Assembly (NCBI GenBank): GCA_947179155.2
Contig: OX359266.1
Span: 46,034,039 to 46,098,038 of the forward strand
Direction of reading: 5' to 3'
Source of the DNA: Hedera helix
Taxonomy: Eukaryota; Streptophyta; Magnoliopsida; Apiales; Araliaceae
DNA length: 64,000 nucleotides
Within the stretch, counting starts at the first letter, position 1, and the number at the start of each line of letters is the position of its first letter. Position numbers and translations under genes: made by a program. Positions 62,740 to 64,000 of the stretch are shown piece after piece. A model generated the notes under the pieces. The model did not search any database, was not told the origin of the DNA, and saw nothing but the letters and a program-made list of their open reading frames with translations.

Positions 62740-63280
62740 CTGTTGCTCATTCACTCTTTGTGCCTCTTTCTCTCTCGTACTCACTGCACGCCTAATTCTC
62801 TCTCTCTTTCTCTCTCTTAATTCTGAAAGGGTAGATTACATCTCTGTCTACAACCAAACATAACCATCTCTCTTTCTCTCTCTATATCTATGTATATATG
62901 TATGTATATATCTTTCCCCTTTCCATTCCATTTCCTTTTTCTTTTCTGTCCAGTCAAAACTCAGAAACACACAGTTAAGTGGAGGTTGTAATGATAAGAT
63001 TTGATTCTTGAGCGAATCGAGGCAGTGTTGATGTGCCCGTATCTTGTCGGGGCGAATCAGATGGCATGACGATGCGAGGGATTTGATTTGATGGATTCAT
63101 TTGGGTTTAGGGTTTTGATCTCTCTCTCGATCCCTCTCACATCTAATGCAACTGTTTTTGCAGGCATGGTGGTGCCACTCTTTGCCCTGATTACATACAG
63201 ATCTGAGCCCAACCCTTTCCCCCTACTGCCTTTATTGATATATCTAGACTATAAATGTGTTTTATTGATCTACCTTTATT
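62740..63280 (+). promoter_or_regulatory. CT-rich leader-like region, possible 5' end of an unseen gene
   Basis: Dense CT microsatellites (62765-62885), a higher GC content than the neighbours and a TTTTTGCAG splice-acceptor-like site near 63156-63164 resemble plant 5' UTR and first-intron sequence. A 64-codon open frame at 63088-63282 has no recognisable domain, and the satellite array follows at once. If this is a real leader, the gene must lie beyond the satellite or be broken by it. Confidence 0.25.
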
Positions 63281-63281
63281 A

Positions 63282-64000
63282 ATTAATTAGTAACCCAATA
63301 AAACTGAATTGGTTAAATTTGTATTAAGATTTAGCAACCAATTGCACTATAAAAAAAATTTCTATAATAGATTTTTTATAATTAATTAGTAACCCAATAA
63401 AACTGAATTGATTACCTTTGTATTAAGATTTGGCTACCAACTGAACTATGAAAAAAAATCTGTAATAGATTTTTTATAATTAATTAGTAACCCAATAAAA
63501 TTGAATTAGTTACCTTTGTATTAAGGTTTGGCTACCAATTGTACTATAAAAAAATAATTCTATAATAGATTTTTTATAATTAATTGGCAACCCAATAAAA
63601 CTGAATTGGTTACCTTTGTGTTAAGGTTTGGCTACTAACTGCACTATGAAAAAATAAATTCTATAATAGATTTTTTATAATTCATTAATAATCCAATAAA
63701 ACTGAATTGGTTATTTTTGTACAAAGGTTTGGCTACCAACTGCACCATGAAAAAAAATTTCAATAATAAATTTTTTATAATTAATTAGTAACTCAATAAA
63801 ACTGAATTGGTTACCTTTGTATTAAGATTTGGCTATCAACTGCACTATGAAAAAAAAATCTATAATAGATTTTTTATAATTAATTGGTAACCCAATAAAA
63901 CTGAATTGGTTACCTTTGTATTAAGGTTTGGCTACCAACTGCACTATGAAAAAAAATAAAATTCATAATAGATTTTTTATAATTAATTGGTAACCCAATA
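63282..64000. repeat. Satellite or minisatellite array, about 100-bp unit, runs off the right edge
   Basis: The TAACCCAATAAAACTGAATT motif recurs at 63291, 63390, 63488, 63588, 63689, 63789, 63888 and 63991, spacings of 98-103 bp. Each unit also has TTTGGCTACCAACTGCACTA and an A-run followed by ATAATAGATTTTTTATAATT. Units differ by scattered substitutions and A-run length. Confidence 0.95.

Overview
This window is nuclear DNA from a flowering plant, most likely a eudicot. The signs are GT-AG introns, AT-rich intergenic DNA, plant gene families (a GIS/ZFP-type C2H2 regulator, a dirigent protein) and dense nests of Ty3/gypsy and Ty1/copia retrotransposons, Stowaway-like and hAT-like MITEs and microsatellites. 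I see no bacterial genes, CRISPR arrays, rRNA genes or convincing tRNA genes. The species cannot be fixed from the sequence.

Layout. (1) 1-10454: an almost complete chromovirus (Ty3/gypsy, most like Tekay/Del) with about 3-kb LTRs. The first 407 bp or so of its 5' LTR lie outside the window. Its LTRs differ by only five substitutions over 2603 bp, yet gag-pol has two in-frame stops. (2) 11731-17491: rearranged copies of a second, TRIM/LARD-like LTR family, three direct and one inverted. One contains a 107-bp-arm foldback, and another was split by a solo LTR of the chromovirus family (14487-17344, target duplication TTAGG). (3) 18287-24745: intergenic DNA, MITEs and one intronless gene, a GIS/ZFP-type zinc-finger regulator (20672-21397). 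(4) 24746-38054: a Russian-doll nest. An inverted-repeat element is split by a decayed copia element (25222-36928, TSD TAATC). That copia holds a reverse-oriented solo chromovirus LTR, which is itself split by another solo LTR (31615-35316, TSD GAAAA). (5) 38055-48647: intergenic DNA with MITEs, then a six-exon minus-strand gene for a 158-residue protein I do not recognise (45092-48647). (6) 50146-53715: an hAT-like MITE, a dirigent gene fragment and a minus-strand copia relic. The copia is interrupted by a 1-kb hAT-like element that carries two exons and the intron of a CDPK-related kinase. (7) 53716-64000: AT-rich intergenic DNA, an intact dirigent gene (58722-59288, minus strand), a Stowaway-like MITE between two copies of a 230-bp repeat, and a 100-bp satellite running off the right edge.

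Only three genes look intact: the zinc-finger regulator, the six-exon gene and the dirigent gene. They are far apart and nothing suggests they act together. Most of the rest is the product of successive insertions, LTR-LTR recombination and decay. Several insertions can be ordered because their target-site duplications survive.
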